From Thermoplasmata archaeon (GTDB lineage Archaea > Thermoplasmatota > Thermoplasmata > Lutacidiplasmatales > UBA184): a stretch of DNA of 37,747 nt. Of this stretch, positions 15,401 to 23,902 are shown in pieces. The DNA lies in NCBI GenBank assembly GCA_030037815.1, contig JASHPZ010000065.1, forward strand, positions 1 to 37,747, written 5' to 3'. The position numbers were made by a program, and so were the translations under genes. The first letter of the stretch is position 1, and every line of letters begins with the position of its first letter. The notes below the pieces were generated by a model. That model was not told the DNA's origin, made no database searches, and saw only the letters and a list, made by a program, of their open reading frames with translations.

Positions 15401-16663
15401 CTACGGGTAGATGCCGCGGATCCGGATCGCGTCCACGACGCGCTGGATCGCGACCACGTAGGCGGCCGTGCGGTTGTGGACCTTGTACTGCTGGGCGGCC
15501 TTGTGGACGTCCGCGTACGACTGGACCATCACGCGCTCGAGCCGGGTGTTGACCTCGCTGAGCGGCCAGAAGAACCCCTGGATGTCCTGCGCCCACTCGA
15601 AGTAGCTGACCGTCACGCCGCCCGCGTTCGCGAGCACGTCCGGCAGCACGGTCGTCTTCTTCTGGAACAGGATCGTGTCCGCCTCGGGGACGGTCGGGCC
15701 GTTCGCGGCCTCGGCGACCAGCTTCGCCTGGATCTTGTCCGCGTTCTTCGCGGTGATCTGGTTCTCGAGCGCCGCGGGGACGAGGATGTCGGCCTTCGTC
15801 TCGAGGACCTCCTCGTTCGAGATCGACTTCGCGCCGGGGAACCCGACGACCGAGCCGGTCTTCTTCTTGTGCTCCTCGACGGCGTGCGGGTTGAACCCGT
15901 CCGCCTTGTAGATCCCGCCCTTCGAGTCGGAGACGGCGACGATCTTCGCGCCCTGTTCGTCGTAGAGGAGGTTCGCGGCGACGCTGCCCGCGTTCCCGAA
16001 CCCCTGGATCGCGACGGAGCCGCCCTTCACGCGGACGCCCGCGTCCTTCGCGGCCTCGCGGATGACGTAGGCGCAGCCGCGGCCCGTCGCCTCGCCGCGG
16101 CCTTCCGAGCCGCCGAGGCTGATCGGCTTCCCCGTCACGACGCCGGGCACGGAGTAGCCCTTCTGCATCGAGTAGGTGTCCATGATCCACGCCATCGTCT
16201 GGCTGTCGGTGTAGACGTCCGGCGCCGGGATGTCGACCTCGGGTCCGATGATGCCGGAGATCTCGCTCGCGTAGCGGCGGGTGAGCCGCTCGAGCTCGCC
16301 CGGGCTCATGTGCTTCGGGTCGCAGATGACGCCGCCCTTCGCCCCGCCGTAGGGGATGTTGACGACGGCGCACTTCCACGTCATCCAGGCGGCGAGCGCC
16401 CGGACCTCGTCCAGCGTGACCGACGGGTGGTAGCGGATCCCGCCCTTGCACGGCCCGCGCGCCATGTTGTACTGCACGCGGTAGCCGGTGAAGACGCGGT
16501 AGGTCCCGTTGTCCATCCGGACCGGGAAGTTCACCGTCAGCTCGCGCTTCGGGTACTTCAGGACGGCGCGCGCTCCCTCGTCCATCTTGAGGAGCTCCGC
16601 CACGATGTCGACCTGTCGCCGCGCCGTCTCGAACGGATTGATGCTGGAAGGTTCGTTCGCCAT
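15401..16663 (-). CDS. gdhA: Glutamate dehydrogenase (NAD(P)-dependent)
   Basis: The enzyme interconverts glutamate with 2-oxoglutarate and ammonia. The 420-residue protein has the GDH landmarks: GPCKGGIRYHP with K73, WKCAVVNIPYGGAKGGV with K97 and the catalytic K109, DIPAPDVYTD, the Rossmann motif QGFGNAGSVAA and the late ANAGGVTVSYFEWAQD. It is of hexameric archaeal/bacterial length. Coenzyme preference is not certain. The ATG at 16663 lies some 40 nt from a TTCAAGTAG box, so this gene, unlike many here, may have a short leader. With aspartase it could feed ammonia and keto acids into central metabolism. Confidence 0.95.
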   Translation of the reverse strand: MANEPSSINPFETARRQVDIVAELLKMDEGARAVLKYPKRELTVNFPVRMDNGTYRVFTGYRVQYNMARGPCKGGIRYHPSVTLDEVRALAAWMTWKCAVVNIPYGGAKGGVICDPKHMSPGELERLTRRYASEISGIIGPEVDIPAPDVYTDSQTMAWIMDTYSMQKGYSVPGVVTGKPISLGGSEGRGEATGRGCAYVIREAAKDAGVRVKGGSVAIQGFGNAGSVAANLLYDEQGAKIVAVSDSKGGIYKADGFNPHAVEEHKKKTGSVVGFPGAKSISNEEVLETKADILVPAALENQITAKNADKIQAKLVAEAANGPTVPEADTILFQKKTTVLPDVLANAGGVTVSYFEWAQDIQGFFWPLSEVNTRLERVMVQSYADVHKAAQQYKVHNRTAAYVVAIQRVVDAIRIRGIYP

Positions 16664-16701
16664 GACCCCATCCTCGGGCGGGCGATGGACCGGCCCCGCG
16701 G

Positions 16702-16712
16702 CTACTTGAACG
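16702..16712 (-). promoter_or_regulatory. TATA-like box of gdhA
   Basis: Minus-strand CGTTCAAGTAG lies 39-49 nt before the ATG. The same ACGTTCAAGTA string occurs at 37598-37608 before the last gene of the window. Confidence 0.45.
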
Positions 16713-16726
16713 TGACGAGAACTGTG

Positions 16727-17764
16727 CTAGAGTGACGCACGCCGCGCCCGTTTCCCCGCGGATTTTTGCAGGCGGTCCCGGGGTCGTCCGAACGGATTCC
16801 ACCCCGGTTCGGGCATTGGGGCGAGGCCGTCGGCGGTGCGCAGCCACGCGTCCCGTCCGCGCTCGACGTGGCCGACCACGGTGAGGCGCGCGTCGGAGCG
16901 CGCCACCGCCCGGCGCGCCGCGCGGAGCCGGTCGGGCCGAATCGCCGCGAGGAGTTCGTAGTCGCCCCCGAAGAACGCGACCGCCCGCCGTTCGGGGTCG
17001 GACAGGCGCGGCCGCCGGACTCCGCGCGCGAGCGGCAGCGACGCCTCCTCGATCACGACCCGCACTCGGCTCGCGGCGGCGAGGAGTCGACTCGACTCGG
17101 CGAGGCCGTCGGACGTGTCCATCATCGCATCGACCTCCGGGGCGAGCGCGACGCCTTCGGCGACCCGGGGCCGCACGTCAAGGAGCGCTGACAGGGTCCG
17201 CCGCGAGGCGCCGTGCTCCGTGAGCGCCCCGGCGGCGACCCCGCCCCGGCCCACCACGCCCGTGACGGCCACGAGGTCACCGGGCCGGGCCCGACTCCGC
17301 GGTGCGAGGGAGCTCGCCCGGCCCCACCCGACCACCGTCGACACCAGAGTCCGCGTCTTCGACGGTTTCGTGTCGCCGCCGACCAGGAGGGCGCCGTGCC
17401 GCCGGGCCATCGCATCCGCGCCCCGCACGACCTCGCGCGCCCAGGCGGAGGAGGAGCCGGGCGGGACGAGCACGGCGAGCAGGACACCGGCGGGTTGGGC
17501 GCCCTTTGCCGCCACGTCCGAAAGGCTGACCGCGACCGCGGCGGCCCCGACCGCGGCGGGCGGCGACCGAGCGAGAAAGTGCGTCCCCTCGACCAGGGAG
17601 TCCGTGGAGACGACCGCCACGCGACCCGGCGGAGGAACCAGCGCCGCGGCGTCGTCCCCGAGCGGCAGCAGTCCCGTCCGACCGGCCCGGAGGTGCGCGG
17701 CCGCCCACGCGTGGAGCGCCCGTTCGTCGACCGGCGGGTCCCGGGCGCCGGAGCGGGCGGGCAT
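16727..17764 (-). CDS. thiL: Thiamine-monophosphate kinase
   Basis: ThiL phosphorylates thiamine phosphate to thiamine diphosphate. The ORF track starts far upstream inside the acyl-CoA dehydrogenase gene; the ATG at 17764, 5 bp after that gene's stop, gives 345 residues. Motifs follow the family in order: LGDDAAAL (about 35), STDSLVEGTHF (about 53), SLSDVAAKGAQPAG, LLVGGDTK, the RPGDLVAVTG strand, MMDTSDGLAESSRLL and FFGGDYELLAA. The Arg/Lys-rich C-terminal tail is longer than usual. The gap to the upstream gene is consistent with a two-gene operon, although the two functions have no obvious link. Confidence 0.88.
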   Translation of the reverse strand: MPARSGARDPPVDERALHAWAAAHLRAGRTGLLPLGDDAAALVPPPGRVAVVSTDSLVEGTHFLARSPPAAVGAAAVAVSLSDVAAKGAQPAGVLLAVLVPPGSSSAWAREVVRGADAMARRHGALLVGGDTKPSKTRTLVSTVVGWGRASSLAPRSRARPGDLVAVTGVVGRGGVAAGALTEHGASRRTLSALLDVRPRVAEGVALAPEVDAMMDTSDGLAESSRLLAAASRVRVVIEEASLPLARGVRRPRLSDPERRAVAFFGGDYELLAAIRPDRLRAARRAVARSDARLTVVGHVERGRDAWLRTADGLAPMPEPGWNPFGRPRDRLQKSAGKRARRASL

Positions 17765-17769
17765 GGCGC

Positions 17770-18960
17770 CTAGGTGTACGGCAGGAACTCCTTGCCGAGG
17801 AGCTCGCGGCCGAGGATGATCCGCATGATGTTGAGGCCGCCTTCGGCTCCGACGAGGTAGCTCATGATCCCCCGCAACCCGAGTTCCAGGCCGACGTCGA
17901 CCGTGTAGCCGGCCGCGCCGTACCACATCATCACGCGCTTCACGCACTCGAAGGCGATCGGCGGGGCGGTGAGCTTCACCGAGGCGACCGCGCGCTCGAC
18001 CTCCGAGCGGTGCGAGGGGTCACCCTTCAGGGTGTAGGTGTCGAGGAGCCACGCGGCCCGGCGGCACTGCCACTTCACCGCCTCGACCTGCGTCCACAGG
18101 TCGACCAGCTCGAACTGGATCCCCTCGAACTTGCCGAGAGGGGCGCCGAACGCCTGGCGCTCGCGGATGTACGCCATCCCGGTCTCGAGCGCGCGTTCCG
18201 CGGCGCCGATGCACGCCGCGCTGACGAACGTCCGGGCGACCATGAACCCCTCCATGGCGACCCCGAACCCCTTCCCCTCGGGGCCGACCAGGTTCGCCTC
18301 GGGCACCCGGGCGTCCTGGTACGTGAGGCTCCCGGTCGAGATCCCCATCCGGCCCATGTTGTGGAACCGCTGGGTCGTGATCCCGTCGGACCGCGTCGGC
18401 ACGTAGAGGAAGTTGAACCCACCGCCCGCGGCTTTCGACAGCGTGAGGTGGCCGCCGCCGAGCGTCTTCGCTTCCTCGACGCCCGACACGAACGACTTCT
18501 CGCCGCGGAGGACGAACGACTTCCCGTCGCGACGGGACTCGGTGTGCATGCCGTGGAGGTCGCTCCCGCCTGTCGGCTCGGTGGTTGCGATGCCGAGGAA
18601 CGCCCGGCCCGACGTGACGGCCGGGAGCACGGCCTGCTTCGTCGCCTCCGACCCGTGTCGGGCGAGAATGGACCCCCACCCGGCCTCGAGCAGGAAGAAC
18701 ACCGCCGTCGCCATCGAGAAGTCGCCGCGGCCGACCTCCTCGGCCGCGATCTCGGTCAGGACGGCCGAGGCGCCCATCCCGCCGTATTCGGACGGGACCG
18801 GCATCGCGAGCAGCCCCAGGTCGGCCATCGCCCGCAGTACGTCCGCGGGGATCCGGCCCTCGCTGTCGATCTTCCGCTCGTTCGTCCGGAGGACCCGGTC
18901 GCCGAACTTGCGGCACGCCGACTGGAACGCGCGCTCCTCGTCGTTCAGCTCGAACTCCAT
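17770..18960 (-). CDS. Acyl-CoA dehydrogenase
   Basis: The FAD enzyme oxidises an acyl-CoA to the enoyl-CoA. In the 396-residue protein the N-terminal helical domain includes PSEYGGMG, the FAD/substrate region has GIATTEPTGGSDLHGM (about 126) and MGRMGISTGSLTYQDARVP, and the C-terminal helical domain has RERQAFGAPLGKFEGIQFELVD. The catalytic glutamate, usually in YEGTSEIQ, appears as E373 in VGAEGGLNIMR, so the base is present in an unusual context. No ETF, thiolase or CoA ligase lies nearby and the substrate is unknown. It lies directly upstream of thiL. Confidence 0.88.
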   Translation of the reverse strand: MEFELNDEERAFQSACRKFGDRVLRTNERKIDSEGRIPADVLRAMADLGLLAMPVPSEYGGMGASAVLTEIAAEEVGRGDFSMATAVFFLLEAGWGSILARHGSEATKQAVLPAVTSGRAFLGIATTEPTGGSDLHGMHTESRRDGKSFVLRGEKSFVSGVEEAKTLGGGHLTLSKAAGGGFNFLYVPTRSDGITTQRFHNMGRMGISTGSLTYQDARVPEANLVGPEGKGFGVAMEGFMVARTFVSAACIGAAERALETGMAYIRERQAFGAPLGKFEGIQFELVDLWTQVEAVKWQCRRAAWLLDTYTLKGDPSHRSEVERAVASVKLTAPPIAFECVKRVMMWYGAAGYTVDVGLELGLRGIMSYLVGAEGGLNIMRIILGRELLGKEFLPYT

Positions 18961-18987
18961 CGGAATCGGCGCACGACCCCGGCGGGA

Positions 18988-18996
18988 GATTTAGCC
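18988..18996 (-). promoter_or_regulatory. TATA-like box of acyl-CoA dehydrogenase gene
   Basis: Minus-strand GGCTAAATC lies 28-36 nt before the ATG at 18960. A near copy, GGCTAATCG, precedes the histidine kinase gene (28589-28597). Confidence 0.45.
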
Positions 18997-19027
18997 TCGC
19001 CCGGCGAGCGACGCCGGGCGGGAACGT

Positions 19028-19034
19028 CTTTAAG
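19028..19034 (+). promoter_or_regulatory. TATA-like CTTTAAG of GAPDH gene
   Basis: CTTTAAG lies 30-36 nt before the GTG at 19064. Confidence 0.5.
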
Positions 19035-19063
19035 CCGGGGCCGGTGCGAACGCCGAGGCGACG

Positions 19064-20089
19064 GTGGCGCGGGTCCGGGTCGCGGTCAACGGGTTCGGAA
19101 CGATCGGAAAGCGAGTGGCGGACGCGGTCGCGAAGCAGTCCGACATGGAGCTGGTCGGCGTCACCAAGACGCGGCCGAGCTTCGAGGCGCGCCGGGCCGC
19201 GGAGAAGGGATACCGCCTCTACGTCGCCGGCGCGAACGGCGCGGCGGAGTTCGAAAAGGCCGGTCTCCCCGTCGCCGGAACGGTCTCGGACCTCCTCTCC
19301 CAGGTCGACGTGGTCGTCGACGCAGCCCCCGAGAAGGTCGGCAGGGAGAACCGCAAGCTGTACGATGCCGCGGGCGTGCGCGCGATCTTCCAGGGCGGCG
19401 AGAAGTCCGACGTCGCGGAGGCGTCGTTCAACGCGCTCGGGAACTACGCCGCCTGCCTCGGCAAGAAGTCGCTCCGCGTCGTCTCATGCAACACGACCGG
19501 GCTCGCGCGCGCCGCGTCGGTCGTCGTGCCGAGTTGGGGGGTCGACCACTGGGAGGCGACGCTCGTGCGGCGGGCGAGCGACCCCGCGGAGACGAAGCGA
19601 GGTCCGATCAACGGGATCCTGCCGACGTTCCTCCTTCCGTCCCACCACGGGCCCGACGTGCGGACCGTCTTCCCCGACCTCTCGATCGCGACGACCGCGG
19701 TCGTCGTGCCGACGACGTTGATGCACGTCCACGTCAACCACGTCCGGCTGGAGCGCCCCCCCGCGCACGCCTTGGACGTCGTCGCGGCGTTCCGATCTGC
19801 GCCGCGGTTCCACCTGTTCGCTCCGTGGGAGCACGTCGACGGGACGCCGCAGGTGATGGAGTACGCGCGCGACCGCGGCATCGGGTTCAACGACATGATG
19901 GAGAACGTCCTCTGGGAGGAGGGGGTCCGCCTGGACGGCCGCGACCTCTACTTCTTCCAGGCGATCCACCAGGAGTCGATCGTCGTCCCGGAGAACGTGG
20001 ACGCCATCCGCGCGATGTTCCATCTCGCGAAGGATGCCCGTGAGTCGATCGCGAAGACCGACCAGGCGCTCGGGCTCGCCCCGCACTGA
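19064..20089 (+). CDS. gap: Type II (archaeal) glyceraldehyde-3-phosphate dehydrogenase
   Basis: The enzyme interconverts glyceraldehyde 3-phosphate and 1,3-bisphosphoglycerate. The 341-residue protein opens with the Rossmann motif VAVNGFGTIGKRVADAV and carries the catalytic cysteine C142 in VVSCNTTGLAR, which is the archaeal class II context (bacterial enzymes have SCTTN). VDAAPEKVGRENRKLY and IFQGGEKSDVAEASFNA are further archaeal landmarks. The start is GTG at 19064, supported by the CTTTAAG box 30-36 nt upstream. The 3' end overlaps the first 56 bp of the GNAT-methyltransferase ORF. Confidence 0.95.
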   Translation: MARVRVAVNGFGTIGKRVADAVAKQSDMELVGVTKTRPSFEARRAAEKGYRLYVAGANGAAEFEKAGLPVAGTVSDLLSQVDVVVDAAPEKVGRENRKLYDAAGVRAIFQGGEKSDVAEASFNALGNYAACLGKKSLRVVSCNTTGLARAASVVVPSWGVDHWEATLVRRASDPAETKRGPINGILPTFLLPSHHGPDVRTVFPDLSIATTAVVVPTTLMHVHVNHVRLERPPAHALDVVAAFRSAPRFHLFAPWEHVDGTPQVMEYARDRGIGFNDMMENVLWEEGVRLDGRDLYFFQAIHQESIVVPENVDAIRAMFHLAKDARESIAKTDQALGLAPH

Positions 20090-21473
20090 CCCGACCCCGA
20101 TCCGGATCCGGCCGGTCGCCGGAGCCCGGGACGTGGCCGCCGCGCGCCGACTGTTCCTCGAGTACGCGGAGGGCCTGGGCGTGGACCTCGAGTTCCAGGG
20201 GTTCGCGGACGAGCTCGCCCGCCTTCCCGGTGAGTACCGGCCTCCCCGGGGCGCCCTCTTGCTCGCGGTCGAGAGGCGTCGGGCGGTCGGGTGCGTCGGG
20301 GTGCGGCCACTCTCGTCCACGGTCGGGGAGATGAAACGGCTGTTCGTCCGGCCCGACCGGCGGGGCCGCGGCCTCGGCCGGGACCTCGTGCTCGCGTCGA
20401 TGGAGTCCGCGCGACGACTCGGGTACCGACGCCTGCGGCTCGACACGCTCGCGACGATGCGGGCCGCCATCGAACTGTACCGGTCCCTCGGGTTTCGACC
20501 GATCCGCCCGTACCGATTCAACCCGGTCCCGGGCGCACGGTACTTCGAGGCGAACCTGGGGGCACCGGCCCCCTCCCCTTCGGCGCTCCCGCCCGCGCGC
20601 CGCTCGGTGCGGCACGGTCGGATCCGCGAGCGGTTCGACGCGCAGGTGACGCGGGAGTGGAACCGGTTCGGCAGCACGGCCCGGCGGCGCGTGCACGGAC
20701 AACTGCGCGCCCGCTTCCTCGCGCAGCACCTTCCCGCCGGGGGCGGCTGGGTGCTCGAGCTCGGCCCGGGGCCGGGACGATTCTCCGCCCAGATCGCCGG
20801 CCGTGCGAGGCGGGCGGTCGCGGTGGACCTGAGCCGGCCGATGCTCCGCCGGGCCCGCCAACGGACGTCCCGGGAACGGGTCGCGCGCCGCGTGCGCTGG
20901 GTGCGGGGGACCGGCGAGCGACTGCCGTTCGCCCCCGGGGCGTTCCGCGCCGCGGTCGTCTACGGCAACATCCTCGGGTTCGCGGGGCACGAGGGCCCCG
21001 AGCTTCTGCGGGAGCTCGCGCGGGTGGTGCGCCCCGGCGGGCGCCTCATCCTGGACGTGTCGTCCCCGGTCTCGGCGACCTCGGAGTTCCTCCACGTGGC
21101 CGCGCAGCGTCGATTCTTGGAGCGGATCCTCGCCGACCCCCACCGGTACTTCCTGGACCACGTGCTCGCGAAGGGTCACCAGCCGTACGACCCGGCGCGC
21201 ATGGCGTTCTTCGAGTTCTCGTTCTACACGCCCGACCAGGTCGCCGTCCTGCTGCAAGCGGCGGGGTTCGCGGTGACCGACCGGATGGCCGTCGCGCCGG
21301 TCAGCGCCTTCCAGGAGCGGATTGCCGCGAGCGCGGGCCGACGTCGGCGCACCTGGGAGAATCTCCTCGTGCTGGAGGAGAAGATCGGCCGGCGCGCGGG
21401 CGCGCTCGAGACCGGCCACGGCGTCGTGGTCGCGGCGGTCCGTCGCGGCCGCCCGACGAACCGGCCTCCGTGA
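20034..21473 (+). CDS. Fusion of GNAT acetyltransferase and SAM-dependent methyltransferase
   Basis: One continuous 479-residue frame carries two enzymes. Residues about 22-175 are a GNAT acetyltransferase: ARRLFLEYAEGLGVDLEFQG, MKRLFVRPDRRGRGLGRDLV (acetyl-CoA loop) and AAIELYRSLGF. After a Pro/Ala linker, about 205-470 is a class I methyltransferase: WVLELGPGPGRFSAQIA (motif I), AVAVDLSRPMLRRAR (motif II), ERLPFAPGAFRAAVVYGNI and LARVVRPGGRLILDVSS. No stop separates them and the domain borders look intact. The ATG at 20034 lies inside gap; a GTG at 20040 is an alternative. Substrates are unknown, but the two modifications may act on one molecule. Confidence 0.8.
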   Translation: MPVSRSRRPTRRSGSPRTDPTPIRIRPVAGARDVAAARRLFLEYAEGLGVDLEFQGFADELARLPGEYRPPRGALLLAVERRRAVGCVGVRPLSSTVGEMKRLFVRPDRRGRGLGRDLVLASMESARRLGYRRLRLDTLATMRAAIELYRSLGFRPIRPYRFNPVPGARYFEANLGAPAPSPSALPPARRSVRHGRIRERFDAQVTREWNRFGSTARRRVHGQLRARFLAQHLPAGGGWVLELGPGPGRFSAQIAGRARRAVAVDLSRPMLRRARQRTSRERVARRVRWVRGTGERLPFAPGAFRAAVVYGNILGFAGHEGPELLRELARVVRPGGRLILDVSSPVSATSEFLHVAAQRRFLERILADPHRYFLDHVLAKGHQPYDPARMAFFEFSFYTPDQVAVLLQAAGFAVTDRMAVAPVSAFQERIAASAGRRRRTWENLLVLEEKIGRRAGALETGHGVVVAAVRRGRPTNRPP

Positions 21474-21483
21474 CCCCAATCAT

Positions 21484-21490
21484 CTTATAG
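21484..21490 (+). promoter_or_regulatory. TATA-like CTTATAG of the rpoE operon
   Basis: CTTATAG, the best TATA match in the window, lies 24-30 nt before the rpoE ATG. It should drive rpoE-spt4-DPCK-rps24e-rps27ae. Confidence 0.6.
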
Positions 21491-21513
21491 AGGCCCCCAG
21501 TCGCGGGCGGCAC

Positions 21514-22146
21514 ATGTACTATCTCGACCACCGGCGGGACGTCGTCCGCATCCCGCCCGAGCGGCTCGGACCGGAGCTTTCGAACGTGCTCACCGAGCTC
21601 GCCCAGCAGCAGTTCGAGGGGAAGCTGGTGGACGGCCAGAGCCTCGCCGTCACGATCCGCGACGTGAAGTCGATCGGCGAGGGCCACATCATCCACGGCG
21701 ACGGCGGCGTCTACCAGGAAGTCGAGTACCAGGCGCTCCTCTTCCGCCCCGAGATCCAGGAGGTCGTCGAGGGCGCGGTCGTCGAGATCCGAAAGTTCGG
21801 CGCCTTCGTCCGGTTCGGCCCGCTCGACGGGCTGCTCCACGTCTCGCAGATCATGGACGACCGCGTGAACATCGACGAGCACAACCAGCGGCTCGTCGGC
21901 GTCGAGTCGAAGAAGGACCTGAAGGTCGGCTACAAGGTCCGCGCCCGCGTCGTCTCGCTCTCCCTCTCCGAGATCTCCCCCCGCGACAGCCGCATCGGGC
22001 TCACGATGCGCCAGCCCGCGCTGGGCCGGCTCGAGTGGATCGTGGAGGCGCACAAGCGGACCGACGACAAGTCCGGGAAGAAGTCCGGCCCGCCCGCCGG
22101 GAAGCGGACGGTGGCGAAGCCCGCGGCGAAGGCCGAGGGCGCCTAG
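21514..22146 (+). CDS. rpoE: DNA-directed RNA polymerase subunit E' (Rpo7)
   Basis: Rpo7 pairs with Rpo4 to form the stalk of archaeal RNA polymerase, which binds nascent RNA and helps initiation. The ORF track begins at 21322, but the ATG at 21514 (MYYLDHRRDVVRIPPERLG) is the conserved N-terminus and follows the promoter. The 210-residue protein has the tip domain (about 1-80, with GEGHIIHGDGGVYQEVEYQ) and an S1-type OB domain (about 82-180, VEGAVVEIRKFGAFVRFGPLDGLLHVSQIMDD). A Lys/Ala/Pro-rich tail of about 27 residues is longer than usual. spt4 begins 2 bp after the stop. Confidence 0.96.
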   Translation: MYYLDHRRDVVRIPPERLGPELSNVLTELAQQQFEGKLVDGQSLAVTIRDVKSIGEGHIIHGDGGVYQEVEYQALLFRPEIQEVVEGAVVEIRKFGAFVRFGPLDGLLHVSQIMDDRVNIDEHNQRLVGVESKKDLKVGYKVRARVVSLSLSEISPRDSRIGLTMRQPALGRLEWIVEAHKRTDDKSGKKSGPPAGKRTVAKPAAKAEGA

Positions 22147-22148
22147 CG

Positions 22149-22334
22149 ATGATCAACCTCAAGGCGTGCAAGAGCTGCAACACGATCACCGAGGCGGCGA
22201 AGTGCCCCCGGTGCGGCGGCGAAACCTCGCGCGAGTGGCAGGGGTACCTCGTCGTCATCGACCCGGAGAAGAGCGAGATCGCTCGCAAGATGGGGATCCA
22301 TGCCGCGGGTCGGTACGCCCTCCGCGTCAAGTGA
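22149..22334 (+). CDS. spt4: Transcription elongation factor Spt4 (RpoE'')
   Basis: Spt4 binds Spt5 and stabilises elongating RNA polymerase. The 61-residue protein begins at the ATG at 22149; the ORF-track start at 22035 lies in rpoE and is not used. A zinc ribbon is formed by CKSC (residues 7-10) and CPRC (about 19-22). WQGYLVVIDPEKSEIARKMGI is the conserved core that ends in GRYALRVK. The gene follows rpoE by 2 bp and overlaps the dephospho-CoA kinase gene by 35 bp, which is the usual tight archaeal arrangement. Confidence 0.95.
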   Translation: MINLKACKSCNTITEAAKCPRCGGETSREWQGYLVVIDPEKSEIARKMGIHAAGRYALRVK

Positions 22335-22857
22335 CGAGCGGGCCTGGTTCGTCCCCGAGTCGCTGCGCCCGACGCTCGCGGAGCGGTACGGTCCGGTCTA
22401 CGCCGGTGAGGAAGCGGACCGGCGCCTCCGGGCGCTGGGCCTGTTCGCGGCGTGCGGCGACCGGGTGACCGCCCGCGCCGTCGAGCTGGGGCACCTGCCG
22501 CTGGTCGGGATCGTCGACTACAAGACCCAGCGGAACGAGCCGGTCGACCCCGCGGTCTTCGCCCCGCTCGCGGCGCGTCGGCTCGTCCGCGTCCGGAACC
22601 CCCCGGGAGTGCTGACGGAGTCGCTCCGCACCGCGGTCCGGGAGATGGTCGCGGGGGCGGGCGGGCTGATCGAAGTGGACGGCGAGGAGGACCTCGGCTC
22701 GCTCGCGCTCGTCGAGTCGCTTCCCGCCGGGGCCACCGTTATATACGGCATCCCGGGTGCGGGGGTCTCTTTCGTCCGCGTTGACGCGGACGCGAAGGAA
22801 CACGTCCGCAACCTGATCGGCCAGATGGAACCGAGGCGAATTCCCCGTGGAGATTAG
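22300..22857 (+). CDS. GTP-dependent dephospho-CoA kinase (DUF359 family)
   Basis: This archaeal enzyme family phosphorylates dephospho-CoA with GTP, the last step of CoA synthesis. In the 185-residue protein GDRVTARAVELGHLPLVGIVDYKTQR (about 50-75) and RNPPGVLTESLRTAV precede the diagnostic DGEEDLGSLALVESLPAGATVIYG, ending in GVSFVRVD. Conserved acidic residues of the active site (D in VDYKT, EED) are present. The ATG at 22300 lies inside spt4, and the 3' end overlaps the S24e start by 11 bp. Its place between spt4 and rps24e is typical for archaea. Confidence 0.9.
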   Translation: MPRVGTPSASSDERAWFVPESLRPTLAERYGPVYAGEEADRRLRALGLFAACGDRVTARAVELGHLPLVGIVDYKTQRNEPVDPAVFAPLAARRLVRVRNPPGVLTESLRTAVREMVAGAGGLIEVDGEEDLGSLALVESLPAGATVIYGIPGAGVSFVRVDADAKEHVRNLIGQMEPRRIPRGD

Positions 22858-23206
22858 GATTCTCGAAGACCACCCCAACCCGCTCCTGAAGCGGCGGGAG
22901 TACCACTTCGAGGTGGCGCACGCGACCGCCGCTACGCCGACCCGCGACCAGGTGCGCGCCGAGCTCGCGAAGCTCGTGAGCGCGTCCAAGGACCGGGTCG
23001 TGGTCGAGCGGATGCGCGCCCGGTTCGGCACCGCCGTCACCCGCGGCGAAGCCCGCGTCTACGAGTCCGCGGACGCGGCGAAGAAGATCTCGCGCGCCCA
23101 CATCCTCGTCCGGAACGGCCTCAAGGAGAAGGAAGCGAAGGGCCCCGCCGCGCCCGCCGCCGAGCCGCCGAAGGCCGAGGCCCCCGCCGCCGAGAAGAAG
23201 GAGTGA
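22847..23206 (+). CDS. rps24e: Small-subunit ribosomal protein S24e
   Basis: S24e is an archaeal/eukaryotic 30S/40S ribosomal protein. The 119-residue product begins at GTG 22847 with [23 protein letters not shown], followed by [14 protein letters not shown] and the [21 protein letters not shown] core. The domain ends near residue 92. The remaining Ala/Pro/Glu/Lys-rich tail is an extension that several proteins in this window share. Its start overlaps the dephospho-CoA kinase gene and its stop overlaps the S27ae start by GTGA. Confidence 0.95.
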   Translation: MEIRILEDHPNPLLKRREYHFEVAHATAATPTRDQVRAELAKLVSASKDRVVVERMRARFGTAVTRGEARVYESADAAKKISRAHILVRNGLKEKEAKGPAAPAAEPPKAEAPAAEKKE

Positions 23207-23406
23207 GCCCGGTCGTGGCGAAGGCGCGGGTCGGACTCTACGACACGAAGGGCGACAGCCTGACCCGGACCCACAAGTCGTGCCCGAAGTGCGGGCCCGG
23301 CACGTTCCTCGCGGAGCACGCGGACCGCCGCTCGTGCGGCCGGTGCGGCTACTCCGAGTCGAAGTCGCCGCCCCCCGCGAAGGCGAAGGCCCCGAAGGCG
23401 AACTAG
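23203..23406 (+). CDS. rps27ae: Small-subunit ribosomal protein S27ae
   Basis: S27ae is a zinc-ribbon protein of the archaeal small subunit. Four cysteines are set as CPKC (about 28-31) and CGRCG (about 45-49), with [18 protein letters not shown] before them. The GTG at 23203 overlaps the rps24e stop (GTGA) and gives 67 residues; a second GTG at 23215 (AKARVGLYD) would give a length closer to the family. The C-terminus is Lys/Pro/Ala-rich. It closes the rpoE operon. The usual archaeal neighbours Kae1-Bud32 do not follow. Confidence 0.93.
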   Translation: MSPVVAKARVGLYDTKGDSLTRTHKSCPKCGPGTFLAEHADRRSCGRCGYSESKSPPPAKAKAPKAN

Positions 23407-23434
23407 CGCCCCGCGGTGCGGTGCGCGCCCCCGA

Positions 23435-23875
23435 TCACACCGGGGTGAATCCGTTCCGGTCCGGCGCGATCGCCACGGCCTGCGCGAGGCCGTAGAACGC
23501 CATCGACGCGATGAACCCGACCGCCATCACGAACGACCAGTCGTTGTTCGCGAACCCCGAGAGGACGAACTGGACGCCGGCCTCGAGGGCGACGAGGACG
23601 CTCAGGAGCCCCGCGAGGGTCAGCACCCGCAGGCGCTTCGGCTCCCCCTTTGCGAACGAGACGTAGGCGAGGAGGATCGCGAGCAGGAGCAGGACGAACG
23701 CGAGCGCGTAGTGCGCGGTGAGCACCGGGTCGCCCGAGTACGCGAGGGCGGTCATGAGGTCGTGCGTGTCCGGGAACTTCCCGAACAGCGCCACCCAGAT
23801 GCCGAGCAGGAACTGGAGCGCGAGCAGGCCCACCGTGAGGCGCAGGAGGACGACCATCCGTCGGCTCGCCGTCAT
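23435..23875 (-). CDS. Four-TM membrane protein of unknown function
   Basis: The ORF track starts at GTG 23905, but the ATG at 23875 (MTASRRMVVLLRL) is preferred because a CTAAGTG box then lies about 30 nt upstream. The protein is about 146 residues with four hydrophobic helices: LLRLTVGLLALQFLLGIWVAL, YALAFVLLLLAILLAYVSF, LRVLTLAGLLSVLVALEAGVQF and FVMAVGFIASMAFYGLAQAV. A few His and Gln residues (H in DTHDL and TAHYA) are placed as in small heme-binding membrane domains such as the CtaA half, but that is a weak resemblance. It follows the MFS gene on the same strand. Confidence 0.6.
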   Translation of the reverse strand: MTASRRMVVLLRLTVGLLALQFLLGIWVALFGKFPDTHDLMTALAYSGDPVLTAHYALAFVLLLLAILLAYVSFAKGEPKRLRVLTLAGLLSVLVALEAGVQFVLSGFANNDWSFVMAVGFIASMAFYGLAQAVAIAPDRNGFTPV

Positions 23876-23902
23876 GAACGCGGAGCCCGACCCCGCGGCG
23901 TC

